This document shows, piece by piece, positions 54,128-63,118 of a stretch of 64,000 nt of DNA. A program made the translations under genes and the position numbers. Source of the DNA: CAYVBJ01 sp964415185 (GTDB lineage: Bacteria; Bacteroidota; Rhodothermia; Balneolales; Balneolaceae); NCBI GenBank assembly GCA_964415185.1, contig CAYPZI010000001.1, positions 1 to 64,000 of the forward strand. Direction: 5' to 3'. The notes below the pieces were generated by a model. That model did not search any database. It had not been told where the DNA came from and was given only the letters and a program-made list of their open reading frames with translations. Within the stretch, counting starts at the first letter, position 1. Each line of letters starts with the position of its first letter.

Positions 54128-54736
54128 CTATTTCTTGAAATTTTCAGGAAAAGGAAATGCATGCGATTCCTTTATTACTGCATAACGCCCGGGAGAAATA
54201 TATACAAGCTGTGGATTTTGGTAAATAGATTCATTTTCATCAACTGAGGGAAGTTTCATAATTCCCCTCTTTGCATCAGCAGCAACAATTTCGCCGAGAA
54301 TAAGACTGTTATCACCGAACCCATCGATGATTTTCAAAAGCTTGCACTCTAAAAAAAGGTATCCGTCTTCTATAAAAAATCCGTTTACTTTTCTTGCCTC
54401 AATTTTAGAAAGGTTTGACAGTAGCGGCTTGGTGTTGTCTTCACATCTTGGAGATGCAGTCATACTTGTTAACACCACCTGTTCCGGAGAAGGAAAGGTA
54501 ACTGTAAATTCGCCGGTTTCTTTAATATTTTGATAGGTTTTATGGTTCGGAGTACAAACAAAACCATAATGGTTATTCCATCCCAAAGGAAAAGCCATGT
54601 GCTTCGGTGCAAAATCGATTTCTCCATTCTGATCCACCGTACCCACGATAATAAGAGGATGTACAGTCATTGCCTGCTCCCATACCGGGTAATCAAGATT
54701 TAAAGAAGTAATGTGTTCATTGCTGTTTTTTTCCAT
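54128..54736 (-). CDS. Flavin reductase-like FMN-binding protein
   Basis: A 202-residue split-barrel flavin-binding protein. The pattern MTVHPLIIVGTVDQNGEIDFAPKHMAFPLG and FVCTPNHKTYQNIKETGEFTVTFPS matches flavin reductase/DIM6-type proteins. It may reduce FMN or carry it for another oxidoreductase. It lies next to the STAS/ATPase pair (12 bases from the STAS gene) and precedes the M20 peptidase gene. Confidence 0.85.
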   Translation of the reverse strand: MEKNSNEHITSLNLDYPVWEQAMTVHPLIIVGTVDQNGEIDFAPKHMAFPLGWNNHYGFVCTPNHKTYQNIKETGEFTVTFPSPEQVVLTSMTASPRCEDNTKPLLSNLSKIEARKVNGFFIEDGYLFLECKLLKIIDGFGDNSLILGEIVAADAKRGIMKLPSVDENESIYQNPQLVYISPGRYAVIKESHAFPFPENFKK

Positions 54737-54748
54737 AATGATTGTAAT

Positions 54749-55033
54749 TTATGAGCGTACCATATTCTCGAGATCCCATTTTTTGTGAATACCAAGGATA
54801 TAAGCAACTTCGAAAAAGATATCGGGAGGATTCAAAATTTTTACTTTTTTACTGCTTTCTAATAATCTGTCCAGGAAAATAATTGCATTTGAATCGGCAA
54901 ACCGGGAATCAGCCATATCTACCAGAAGCTCCGTCCTTTCGCTCATTAATTGTTCGATATCAAGCGTAGCCTTCAGGTTAAAATCTCCTGTAAGCGTAAC
55001 GTGTAATTTCTCTTTACTTTTTATGTATTGCAT
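54749..55033 (-). CDS. STAS-domain (anti-sigma factor antagonist-like) protein
   Basis: A 94-residue STAS domain. The switch site occurs as VDMADSRFADSNAIIFLDRLL, with the phospho-acceptor-type Asp47-Ser48. The loop is degenerate (usually DSSGL), so regulation by serine phosphorylation is plausible but unsure. Its start overlaps the end of the ATPase-GNAT fusion gene by 20 bases, so the two are translationally coupled and probably interact, as SpoIIAA and SpoIIAB do. Confidence 0.75.
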   Translation of the reverse strand: MQYIKSKEKLHVTLTGDFNLKATLDIEQLMSERTELLVDMADSRFADSNAIIFLDRLLESSKKVKILNPPDIFFEVAYILGIHKKWDLENMVRS

Positions 55034-56480
55034 AGTATTCTTCCCTTATAAATTTTTTAAGACACTTTGCCAAATCCGAAAGTACTTTAACATTTTCAAA
55101 ATCAAGGCTGCAGTTCACTTTTTGCATTCTCAGGTGATCGATTTCTTTATGAAACATTGGCATCAGGCCTGAAAACAAAAAATTATTTTCGCTCAGCCAG
55201 TTTACGCAACGATTCACCTCCTGATTTATCATTGGAATATCGATGTAGACAACATTCAGGCTCAAGTATTCAATACTTTTCAGAATGCGTAAAACAGAGC
55301 TTTCAAATTTTGATCCGATCTCTTTCACAATAATTAGCGCAGTGTCGGAATCATAATTAATTTTTAAATGGAGATCTGTTTCTGCCTTTTCATTTACTGA
55401 CTTATTGTTTGGATTCAAAAAAGCAGGATGTTGCTGAAACTGACCGTAAATTTCTTTCAATACACTTCTGTACCTGGCCGGCAAATATACCGGGGCCTTC
55501 CACTTATCAGTAAGAGGCAAAAATTCCAGGATTTCACTTAACGGACTTTTAAAATTCTCGTCCATATGCTTAAAAACATGTGCCGGCAGATCGGCCAAAA
55601 TAATTGCTGTACTCCTGAATCCAAATTTTTGATTTACCTTTTGACTTATTGTGTGCACGGCAACTGCTGACCCATATAATCCCTGAAGTCCTTTATCGCT
55701 GCTGATATCAATAAGCATGGTCATCATCTTTTTCATCAGTCCTCTCCTGCGATGCTGCGGTGAAACAACTGCTTCACCGACTTCACCGATGTTGGAGTCA
55801 GGGTTTTTGATGACGGCGAAATATCCGGCAGGCCGGCCGCTGCCTGTTCTAACGATAACCCCGAATTTGTATTCATTTCTGAAAGCCAGTTCTACTCTTC
55901 TTGGAAAATAGAGATCGTCTTTGAAATACGAATAGTCATAAGTTCTGTATATTAACTGAGCAATATCTTCTGCGTCTTCAGTAGTGGCAGGAGTAATCAA
56001 ATAATTACTACCCGGATCCTCTTCGGTTATTCCCTTAAACTCACCCTTGCGAATGATATCAGAGATATGATTCGAAGAAAGCTGTTTAACAATCCTGAAT
56101 TCTTTGCCGTCGGCTCCCTTGTTCAAAAAAAGAAATTGATCGGTTATATATCTCACTATTTTCTGGCCGGCGCCTTCAAAATTTCCGTTCTTAAATGCTC
56201 TCTGTTCCGAATATTTGTGATAGTCCGGATTGAATGGCTCACCTCTCTCCTGGATTACAATTTCAATTTCGGATATCAGGTAGTGATACCACAGCTCCAT
56301 ATAACCTTCTTTATTTTTATAGGCATGGAGAATAATATCCGTCAAAACTTCATCTACCGCGAGTGCCATTCGCGCTGATTCTTTTGAATTGAGCCCCATA
56401 TTCATACACCATTTATAGGTGAAATCAGATGCGGATCCTATCATGCCGATTTTTGCCTCAAGATTTAAGTGGGCTTCCAT
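55014..56480 (-). CDS. RsbW-like ATPase fused to a GNAT acetyltransferase
   Basis: A 488-residue fusion. Residues 1-135 are an RsbW/SpoIIAB-like HATPase domain with a degenerate N-box: E44-VLT-D48-IIL-H52-AY, where the usual Asn is Asp48. The G1 box reads ERGEPF and the G2 box GAGQKIV. Residues 160-300 form a GNAT fold with the acetyl-CoA loop Q242-HRRRGL248. The C-terminal 180 residues are unrecognised and mixed alpha/beta. Its end overlaps the STAS gene. It may be an altered partner-switching kinase that also acetylates a target; both activities are inferred. Confidence 0.8.
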   Translation of the reverse strand: MEAHLNLEAKIGMIGSASDFTYKWCMNMGLNSKESARMALAVDEVLTDIILHAYKNKEGYMELWYHYLISEIEIVIQERGEPFNPDYHKYSEQRAFKNGNFEGAGQKIVRYITDQFLFLNKGADGKEFRIVKQLSSNHISDIIRKGEFKGITEEDPGSNYLITPATTEDAEDIAQLIYRTYDYSYFKDDLYFPRRVELAFRNEYKFGVIVRTGSGRPAGYFAVIKNPDSNIGEVGEAVVSPQHRRRGLMKKMMTMLIDISSDKGLQGLYGSAVAVHTISQKVNQKFGFRSTAIILADLPAHVFKHMDENFKSPLSEILEFLPLTDKWKAPVYLPARYRSVLKEIYGQFQQHPAFLNPNNKSVNEKAETDLHLKINYDSDTALIIVKEIGSKFESSVLRILKSIEYLSLNVVYIDIPMINQEVNRCVNWLSENNFLFSGLMPMFHKEIDHLRMQKVNCSLDFENVKVLSDLAKCLKKFIREEYYAIHKK

Positions 56481-56793
56481 TAGCCTTCTACATGGATTTA
56501 TATTTAACTTGCCTAAACATTAGCTAAAACTCTCTACATTTACAGTGGGGCAGACGTAAGTCTTGGGGTAGGGTTTTTTCTTACTTTATTTTACCTGTAT
56601 TGAATGAAAATTTCTAACTGTTCACACACTAAATCTACAATACGAATTCCTTACAAAAGCCGTGCATTAAACAAACCCGTTCATTCTACAGCAAAAATTA
56701 AAATGGATGAAAAAATTATCTTATTTTTGCGCTAAGCAAACGTTTTAACAAGGCAAGTATGCAATTAAAACTCAAATTTTACAGTAAATAATT
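56481..56793. other. Intergenic region before purE with candidate promoter
   Basis: A 313-base gap, AT-rich. A Bacteroidota-type -7 element TATTTTTG occurs at 56722-56729, about 65 bases before the purE start, but I see no good TTTG at the -33 position. The rest shows no gene or structure. Confidence 0.3.
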
Positions 56794-57282
56794 ATGAATG
56801 ATAAACCACTTATCGGCATCATCATGGGCAGTGACAGCGACTGGCCTACAATGAAGGAAGCTGCCGGGATAATTGAGGAATTTGGTGTACGCTACGAAAA
56901 AAAAGTTGTATCGGCTCACAGAACACCTGAAGTAATGGCTCAATATGGAAAAGAGGCCAGGGAAAGAGGCCTTAAAATAATTATTGCCGGGGCAGGCGGC
57001 GCCGCACACCTTCCGGGCATGACTGCTGCCTACACAACACTTCCGGTGATAGGAGTTCCCGTAAAAACTTCTGCCCTCGGAGGGCTCGACAGCCTTTACT
57101 CTATCGTACAAATGCCCAATGGTGTACCGGTAGCAACCGTTGCAATTGGAAAAGCCGGGAATGCCGGCCTTCTGGCTCTGCGGATTTTAAGCATCAACAA
57201 CCCGGAAATTGAAAAAAAACTCGGGAAATTTCATGAGGAAATGGCAGCCGGATCCATGAAAAAAACTGAAAATCTTATCTGA
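56794..57282 (+). CDS. purE: N5-carboxyaminoimidazole ribonucleotide mutase
   Basis: A 162-residue class I PurE. Signatures: GSDSDWPTM near the start, SAHRTPE, and AGAGGAAHLPGMTAAYT. It rearranges N5-CAIR to CAIR, the substrate of PurC (encoded about 8 kb away at 49055). PurK is not in the window. Confidence 0.95.
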   Translation: MNDKPLIGIIMGSDSDWPTMKEAAGIIEEFGVRYEKKVVSAHRTPEVMAQYGKEARERGLKIIIAGAGGAAHLPGMTAAYTTLPVIGVPVKTSALGGLDSLYSIVQMPNGVPVATVAIGKAGNAGLLALRILSINNPEIEKKLGKFHEEMAAGSMKKTENLI

Positions 57283-57418
57283 ATTTGTATAATCTGAAAT
57301 CCGCTCTTATCAGATTCTGTTTTTCTTCATACAAACAACAATCGTACATATGTTGAAATATCGGAAGTAACCTGTCATTATACCGATTTTATCGGGAACT
57401 GCGTTGAATTTTGACGCT

Positions 57419-57444
57419 GCCATCCCGACCGCTGTCGGGACGGC
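57419..57444. other. GC hairpin in the purE-menA gap
   Basis: TCCCGAC (57423-57429) pairs perfectly with GTCGGGA (57434-57440) around a 4-base loop; flanking GCC and GGC extend the stem across one mismatch. Short CCCGACxxxxGTCGGG hairpins of this kind recur in related genomes and may be small intergenic repeats or a terminator without T run. Confidence 0.4.
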
Positions 57445-57549
57445 AAAAGTACCGGAAATACTATCAGGTCTTTATCCGACAAATAAGTATTGACTTAACA
57501 GTAAGGCGCTATAACTTAATCGAATATATTGGCTATCTAACAGAATTCA

Positions 57550-58434
57550 TTGGATAAAAAGATAATTTCAAACTGGATTGAAGCAGCAAGGCCAAAAACA
57601 CTTGCAGCCGCTTTTGTGCCTGTCCTCACGGGCGGATCGCTGGCATATGCCCATAACAACTTTGATATTTTCACTACAATTGTGGCACTTGCCTGCGCAT
57701 TTTTGATACAAATAGGAACCAATTTTGCAAACGACTATTTCGACTTCAAAAAGGGTGCCGATACCGATCAGAGAATCGGCTTTCAGCGGGCAACGGCAAC
57801 CGGGCTGATTCATCCCGGGCAGATGCTGGCTGCCACTATTATTTCAATGAGTATTGCTTTTATTTTTGGCCTTTACCTTGTATGGGTGGGCGGATGGGTA
57901 ATATTGGTCATCGGTATTTTATCACTGGCTTTCGGAATATTGTACACAGGAGGGCCATTTCCTTTGGGATATAATGGGCTCGGCGATCTTTTTGTCTTTA
58001 TATTTTTCGGCATTATTGCGGTAACCGGCACCTATTATGTCAATGCCCTCGGGTGGTCTTTTCAATCGTTCATTATTTCGATACCGGTTGGGGCACTCAG
58101 TGTTAATATATTGGTAGTTAATAACCTTCGCGATATTGAACAGGACAGAATCGCAAACAAAAAAACCCTCGGTGTGCTTTTTGGAGAAAATGCTTTAAAA
58201 GCCGAGTACATTACTATGCTTCTTATTTCATACGGCTCTGTTTTCTTCTTTTGGATAAAAACCGGCAATTTTTTCACGGCCATTTTACCGGTTATTGCAC
58301 TGCCATTTGCCATTCCGGCAGTTAAAGAAGTCTTATATCACAGCGATAAAAGGGTTTTAAATAAAACCCTGGAAAAGACAGCCCGGTTTATGGTAATTTT
58401 CGGTGTGTTATTAAGTGCCGGATTAATTTTTTGA
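57550..58434 (+). CDS. menA: 1,4-dihydroxy-2-naphthoate polyprenyltransferase
   Basis: A 294-residue UbiA-family membrane enzyme from a TTG start (the frame has no better ATG). About eight or nine helices. The prenyl-diphosphate Mg motif NDYFDFKKGADTD (D-xxx-D type) and the second NNLRDIEQDR motif are intact. It attaches the prenyl chain to DHNA in menaquinone synthesis. The menC frame overlaps its stop. Confidence 0.92.
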   Translation: MDKKIISNWIEAARPKTLAAAFVPVLTGGSLAYAHNNFDIFTTIVALACAFLIQIGTNFANDYFDFKKGADTDQRIGFQRATATGLIHPGQMLAATIISMSIAFIFGLYLVWVGGWVILVIGILSLAFGILYTGGPFPLGYNGLGDLFVFIFFGIIAVTGTYYVNALGWSFQSFIISIPVGALSVNILVVNNLRDIEQDRIANKKTLGVLFGENALKAEYITMLLISYGSVFFFWIKTGNFFTAILPVIALPFAIPAVKEVLYHSDKRVLNKTLEKTARFMVIFGVLLSAGLIF

Positions 58435-59531
58435 TTATGAAAATCAGCGTATATAAATACAATATACCTTTTACCGAAACTTTTAAAATTGCCTCAGGCT
58501 CATTTCAAGGCAGAAAGGGAATATTGATAGCGTTGAAAGATAAAAGTATAGACCTTGTCGCTGAAGCTTCACCCCTGCCGGGTTTTTCCGTTGAGTCTTT
58601 TGACGATGCCTATCTCGAAATTACAACCAGCCTGAAAAAATGGGCACACTACTTCACAACTGATTTTACAATTGAATCACTTCAATATTACTGTTCATCC
58701 GGTAAAAAAAACCCTTCAGTAAACTATGCGCTTTCAGTACTGGGAATTGGCATTTTGAGCAGTCGTAAAAAAAAATCTCCGGGTGATATACTCGGTTTCA
58801 GCTTACCGAAAATACTGAACATAAATGCAGTTTTGGGAATAAATCCCGTGCATGTTATGGAAAAAGACTTTTATCACTTATATAAAAACGGTTACCGCAC
58901 TTTTAAAATAAAGGCAGGCAGCGACACGCGGCTTTTATTCAACTTTTTGGAAAAAGCCTGCAAAACAGAGAGTGATCTGAAGTTCAGAATTGATGCGAAC
59001 CAGTCATGGAAACTAAAAGAGGCGATTCAAAATCTGAATAAGCTTGAAAAATATCCTGTTGAATATTGCGAAGAACCCGTTCCCTGCAGTGATGAAAAGC
59101 TTGTACAAAAAGTGGTGGCTGAAACCTCCGTACCTGTAGCTCTCGATGATTCTCTTTACAGCGTCGGCTCTCCGGCAAAGCTGATTTCAACCGGTTATTT
59201 TAATTACGTAATTGCAAAGCCAACTCTTATTGGTTCTGTTTTCGATCTTATTGAAACAATCAAGCATGCCACTAATATTGATTGTAAAGTGATTCTGACA
59301 TCTGCTTTTGAGAGCAATGTCGGAATTCAAAACATAGCATTCCTTGCAGCTTTATTGGGTGCTGATCATTTGGCCCACGGACTGGGAACGGGAATAATTT
59401 TTAAAAAAAATACAACAGTTACTCAAATCCTGACAAAAGCCTCAGTTGAAACAAATGAACTGATTTGGAGTTCTACTTCAGATGAGATCAACTATGAGTC
59501 ATTACAACCTGGTGAGTCGTATGAGCTCTGA
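58431..59531 (+). CDS. menC: o-Succinylbenzoate synthase
   Basis: A 366-residue enolase-superfamily enzyme. The catalytic Lys in FKIKAG, metal ligands in RIDANQSW, YCEEPVP and ALDDSLY, and the late Lys in VIAKPTLIG are all present. It dehydrates SHCHC to o-succinylbenzoate. Dipeptide epimerases are related, but the menA-menC-menE order supports MenC. It overlaps menA by four bases and menE by about eleven. Confidence 0.9.
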   Translation: MIMKISVYKYNIPFTETFKIASGSFQGRKGILIALKDKSIDLVAEASPLPGFSVESFDDAYLEITTSLKKWAHYFTTDFTIESLQYYCSSGKKNPSVNYALSVLGIGILSSRKKKSPGDILGFSLPKILNINAVLGINPVHVMEKDFYHLYKNGYRTFKIKAGSDTRLLFNFLEKACKTESDLKFRIDANQSWKLKEAIQNLNKLEKYPVEYCEEPVPCSDEKLVQKVVAETSVPVALDDSLYSVGSPAKLISTGYFNYVIAKPTLIGSVFDLIETIKHATNIDCKVILTSAFESNVGIQNIAFLAALLGADHLAHGLGTGIIFKKNTTVTQILTKASVETNELIWSSTSDEINYESLQPGESYEL

Positions 59532-61008
59532 CGCCGGAATTCATTCCGTTCCGGAGTACTCTTTTCCATCTCCGGAAACGTGCTTTCTCGCGTCTGAAAA
59601 TGCCATATATGATTATGGAAATCTCTATGGATTTGCCAGAAAATTCAGGCTTTTTTATCATGATAACTGTGAAAATAGCTCCAAGGTTGCTCTGATTTCA
59701 GATTCCAGCGATTTGCAGGTTTTTTTAATCGCTTCTTGCTGGCTTGCCGGTATTCCATTTACAGTTCTGAACTCTGCCCTGCCAAAAGACCGGTTAAAAC
59801 AGCAGGTTGAAATATTAGATCCCGGCCTGATTTATTGTGAGGAAAGATTTGAATCGTTGTTTTCAAATCGTTTGATATTAACTCCGGATAAGATTTCCAA
59901 TTTTGTTAATGAAACCTCTGATGCATCCTATTTCTCTGTCCCTGATCACAACAGGGTGTTCGGCTGGTTCCTTACTTCAGGGTCCGCTTCGAAGCCTAAA
60001 TTGGTACCGCTAAAACGCAGGCAGATGCTTTATGCTGCACGTGCCAATGAACAAAATTTCCGTCCGGCAATCGACACTTACTGGCTGCTTTGCCTGCCTC
60101 TGAATCACATTGGAGGTATTTCTATCATTCTGAGATCTCTTCTGTATGGAAACGCAATCTACAGGATGAATCGCTTTTCAATTGAACACGTAACAAACTT
60201 TCTCACCGAAAATAAACTGGTAGAAGCAGCTTCCCTTGTTCCCACAATGCTTCACCGTTTACTTGAGGATTCTCAATTCAGAACCCATAAATCGCTTAAA
60301 GCCATATTGCTCGGAGGCGGGCCTATGTCACCAGAGTTGATCAACAAGGCTATAGTTCGGGGAATTCCTATTGTTTTGAGTTATGGTATGACAGAAACGT
60401 GTGCTCAAATCGCCGCTAATCCCCTGCTTAAGCCAAGCGGTACTTATTCTCCCAAGGCAAGCGCAGGAAAAGTCTTCCCGCCCAACAGAATTCAAATCCG
60501 TAACGATAACGGAAAAGTATTAAAGAATAATGAACCGGGTTTAATCTGGCTGAAAGGCCCCCAGGTTTTTGACGGGTATTTCGATAAAAAGGCTGACAAA
60601 CACACATTCGACTCAAACGGTTGGTTTAACACTGGCGATTACGGACATGTAAATTCACAGGATTACCTTTTCATTCAATCGAGAAGGTCCGATTTGATTA
60701 TAACGGGTGGTGAAAATGTAAACCCGGTAGAAGTTGAACAGGAATTAAAAACTTTCGTTGAGGTGCGTGATGCGGCAGTCATTGGCGTTCCCGATGAAGA
60801 ATGGGGAGAAAAGGTAGTTGCAATCGTGGTTATGGAGCCTTCTGTAGATTTAGAGGAGAAAACTCACTCCTTCAAATCCCGGCTAAATAAAAAACTAAGT
60901 GTTTTTAAAATTCCAAAAGAGTTTTTCTGCCTTAAAGAGTTGCCCCGTACAGATACCGGTAAATTGCAAAGAAACCTGCTAAAGAAAAATTATCCGGATT
61001 TTACATAG
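59521..61008 (+). CDS. menE: o-Succinylbenzoate--CoA ligase
   Basis: About 495 residues from the ATG at 59521, which has GGTGAG four bases upstream; ATGs at 59482 and 59494 are in frame. It is an ANL-family acyl-CoA synthetase: the P-loop LTSGSASKPKLVPLK, the SYGMTETCAQIA and NTGDYG motifs, and a C-terminal catalytic Lys in LPRTDTGKLQRN. It activates o-succinylbenzoate with CoA. The menD, menF, menH and menB genes are outside the window. Confidence 0.92.
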   Translation: MSSDAGIHSVPEYSFPSPETCFLASENAIYDYGNLYGFARKFRLFYHDNCENSSKVALISDSSDLQVFLIASCWLAGIPFTVLNSALPKDRLKQQVEILDPGLIYCEERFESLFSNRLILTPDKISNFVNETSDASYFSVPDHNRVFGWFLTSGSASKPKLVPLKRRQMLYAARANEQNFRPAIDTYWLLCLPLNHIGGISIILRSLLYGNAIYRMNRFSIEHVTNFLTENKLVEAASLVPTMLHRLLEDSQFRTHKSLKAILLGGGPMSPELINKAIVRGIPIVLSYGMTETCAQIAANPLLKPSGTYSPKASAGKVFPPNRIQIRNDNGKVLKNNEPGLIWLKGPQVFDGYFDKKADKHTFDSNGWFNTGDYGHVNSQDYLFIQSRRSDLIITGGENVNPVEVEQELKTFVEVRDAAVIGVPDEEWGEKVVAIVVMEPSVDLEEKTHSFKSRLNKKLSVFKIPKEFFCLKELPRTDTGKLQRNLLKKNYPDFT

Positions 61009-61022
61009 TTTGAAAGAATTTA

Positions 61023-61052
61023 TTTGAAATTCCCAATTATTGCGTAAATTTG
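61023..61052 (+). promoter_or_regulatory. Bacteroidota-type promoter of the RRM gene
   Basis: TTTG at 61023-61026 and TAAATTTG at 61045-61052 are separated by 18 bases, matching the -33 TTTG and -7 TAnnTTTG elements of the Bacteroidota primary sigma factor. Transcription would start near 61059, leaving a leader of about 120 bases before the ATG at 61180. Confidence 0.65.
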
Positions 61053-61179
61053 TAGCTATAGAGAAAATGTTGATGATTGATTTTACTTTGCCTTTTCGAT
61101 TGAAAGCCTCCGTAATTCACCTCAAATCTTTTCACTGTAAAAATTAAACACAACTTTAGGAAAATTAGATACGATTAGA

Positions 61180-61467
61180 ATGAACATTTATGTAGGAAAC
61201 CTGGATTATAAAACAACTGACGATGATTTAAGAGAGCTCTTTGAAGAGTTTGGGGCTGTCGATTCGGCCAGCGTAATTAAAGACCGTGACAGCGGACGCT
61301 CAAAAGGATTTGGTTTTGTTGAAATGGGCAATGAAGACGAAGCCCTCGAAGCGATTGATGAACTTGACGGTGCAGAAATCGGCGGACGGACAATAAAGGT
61401 AAATAAAGCACGTCCCAAAGGCTCTTCGGGCGGTGACAGAAGAGGCGGCGGCCGTTACAAGCGATAA
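61180..61467 (+). CDS. Small RRM-domain RNA-binding protein
   Basis: A 95-residue protein: one RNA recognition motif (about 1-80) with RNP2 IYVGNL (3-8) and RNP1 KGFGFVEM, then a short Gly/Arg-rich tail (SSGGDRRGGGRYKR). Such single-RRM proteins are common in cyanobacteria and Bacteroidota, sometimes cold-induced or involved in RNA stability. It is flanked by a good promoter and an intrinsic terminator, so it is a single-gene unit. Confidence 0.95.
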   Translation: MNIYVGNLDYKTTDDDLRELFEEFGAVDSASVIKDRDSGRSKGFGFVEMGNEDEALEAIDELDGAEIGGRTIKVNKARPKGSSGGDRRGGGRYKR

Positions 61468-61472
61468 TAAAA

Positions 61473-61510
61473 AAACCCGGAAGGCATTAAAAACTCCCGG
61501 GTTTATTTTT
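61473..61510 (+). terminator. Intrinsic terminator of the RRM gene
   Basis: AAACCCGG (61473-61480) pairs with CCGGGTTT (61497-61504) around a 16-base loop, followed by ATTTTT. It begins a few bases after the RRM stop codon. Confidence 0.85.
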
Positions 61511-61565
61511 AAATAGTCATTTCCCGCGCAAGTTTAAAACCTGCCATCAGGAAAATAAATATTTA

Positions 61566-61943
61566 TTAAGCGCCTGCTTCACTAAGCATTGTAACAATAT
61601 TGTTATAATTGTGATATGCAGCCTTATCTTTGGCACTCCATCCCCTGTCATCGAAAACTGAAACGTCTCCGTGGTGATTAATCAGGAGCTGTACTATATC
61701 TTCATGGCCTTTACTGCTCGCCCAATAAAGCGCATTGGTACCCCGGTTATCGCGATGATTGATATCTGCCTCAAGACTGAGTAATAGCTGAACTATGTCT
61801 GCATGACCATATTTTGATGCTTTGATAAGAGCTGTGCGTTTGTGTTCATCCATCGTATCGGGATTCATTCCCTCATCGAGGAATGATTTTACTGTGTCGA
61901 AATCGCCACTCTCTGCGGCTTCGAGAAAACTTGCTTCGTTCAT
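61566..61943 (-). CDS. Ankyrin-repeat protein
   Basis: A 125-residue protein made almost entirely of ankyrin repeats: about three full units (for example DEHKRTALIKASKYGHADIVQLLLS and RGTNALYWASSKGHEDIVQLLIN) plus partial caps. It has no signal peptide and is likely a cytoplasmic protein-binding module. Its partner is unknown. It is convergent with the RRM gene's terminator. Confidence 0.88.
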   Translation of the reverse strand: MNEASFLEAAESGDFDTVKSFLDEGMNPDTMDEHKRTALIKASKYGHADIVQLLLSLEADINHRDNRGTNALYWASSKGHEDIVQLLINHHGDVSVFDDRGWSAKDKAAYHNYNNIVTMLSEAGA

Positions 61944-62059
61944 AAGCTAAGCCCTCCAATTTTAAGTTAACGTGTAAGAAATGCTCTTCTTCATTGTAAC
62001 AGATTGTACTCTCATAATCAAATATTTTCATCAAAATCAGCAGGGATATTTTAACTTTA

Positions 62060-63115
62060 TTACTCCTCCTCAGGCTTCAAATTTTCATTTAGGAAACCTC
62101 GCTCTTTACACTCCTTTAAAATCATCTCTGTTACGTCACTTTTAAAAAAAAACTCATACCGTATATCCAGCACATACGCTTTTACTCTTAATTTCACCAG
62201 AAATTTTCTCTGGTTGTATTCATTAAGTACAATTACGCTCACCGGTTTATTCAGATATGTATAGGGAGAAGAGTAAACGGCTTTCAGTGCAATTTCCTTA
62301 ACTTCTTCAATATCGGTATCAGCGGGTAAGTAAATTTCAGTAACCACCTGGCAATTCAACTCACTTGAATTGGCATTGGAAACAGAACGGTTCATCAGCT
62401 CGCCATTCGGTATAGAAACGACACTGTCATCGGGAGTGACAATGCGGCTGCTTCTTAATCCGATGCTGAGAACTTCACCGTAATGTTCGCCAACTTCAAT
62501 TTTATCACCGACCTGGAAGGGCCTGTCTAATATAATCATGATTCCTCCGAATATATTCCGGAGTATATCCTGGGAAGCAAAGCCCACTGCAATACCGATG
62601 GAAGCGGCAATGGTTATAATAGTTTCAATAGGCGGGTCAATAACACCGGCAATTATTATATAAATGGACACCGACCATATAAAAATCCTGCTGATTGGTG
62701 TGAGTCGCTTGATAAAAAGACGATAACTTGTGGCTTTTTCAGAGAGGTTTTCCAGAATTCTGTTTACCAGATTGTTAAAAAACCAAGTAAGCAGCAAAAG
62801 CAATATCGTGAGGAAGATTTTATTAAATGAGATCAATTCCCGGATTTCGCTCAGTTCTTCCTGCCGGGGTTCGGTTTTTGCACTGTCGGCATCCGTTTCA
62901 ATAATCAGGGTGTCAGCTTCAATATCAACTAAAACCGTGTCCTCTTGCGAAAGATTCTGAGACGTATCAGCAACAACGGTATCGACAGGAACCGTAGCAG
63001 TGTCTACTGCTGCGTCATCCTGGCCAGCCGCATGATTTGGCAGTATGAGCATAAAAACAATCAGGCTTATAATTGACCATGCCAATCGTTTTACAAATAA
63101 TTTAAAATGTGTCAT
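62060..63115 (-). CDS. MscS-family mechanosensitive channel
   Basis: A 351-residue membrane protein. A signal-like N-terminus (15-32) is followed by an acidic, Asp/Thr/Val-rich linker (about 35-85). Three transmembrane helices follow (about 95-180, with the pore helix GIAVGFASQDILRNIFGG). The MscS beta domain carries FQVGDKIEVGEHYGEVLSIGLRSSRIVTPDDSVVSIPNGELMNRSVSN. It relieves turgor on osmotic downshift. It lies three bases from the upstream winged-helix ATPase gene. Confidence 0.9.
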   Translation of the reverse strand: MTHFKLFVKRLAWSIISLIVFMLILPNHAAGQDDAAVDTATVPVDTVVADTSQNLSQEDTVLVDIEADTLIIETDADSAKTEPRQEELSEIRELISFNKIFLTILLLLLTWFFNNLVNRILENLSEKATSYRLFIKRLTPISRIFIWSVSIYIIIAGVIDPPIETIITIAASIGIAVGFASQDILRNIFGGIMIILDRPFQVGDKIEVGEHYGEVLSIGLRSSRIVTPDDSVVSIPNGELMNRSVSNANSSELNCQVVTEIYLPADTDIEEVKEIALKAVYSSPYTYLNKPVSVIVLNEYNQRKFLVKLRVKAYVLDIRYEFFFKSDVTEMILKECKERGFLNENLKPEEE

Positions 63116-63118
63116 AAT

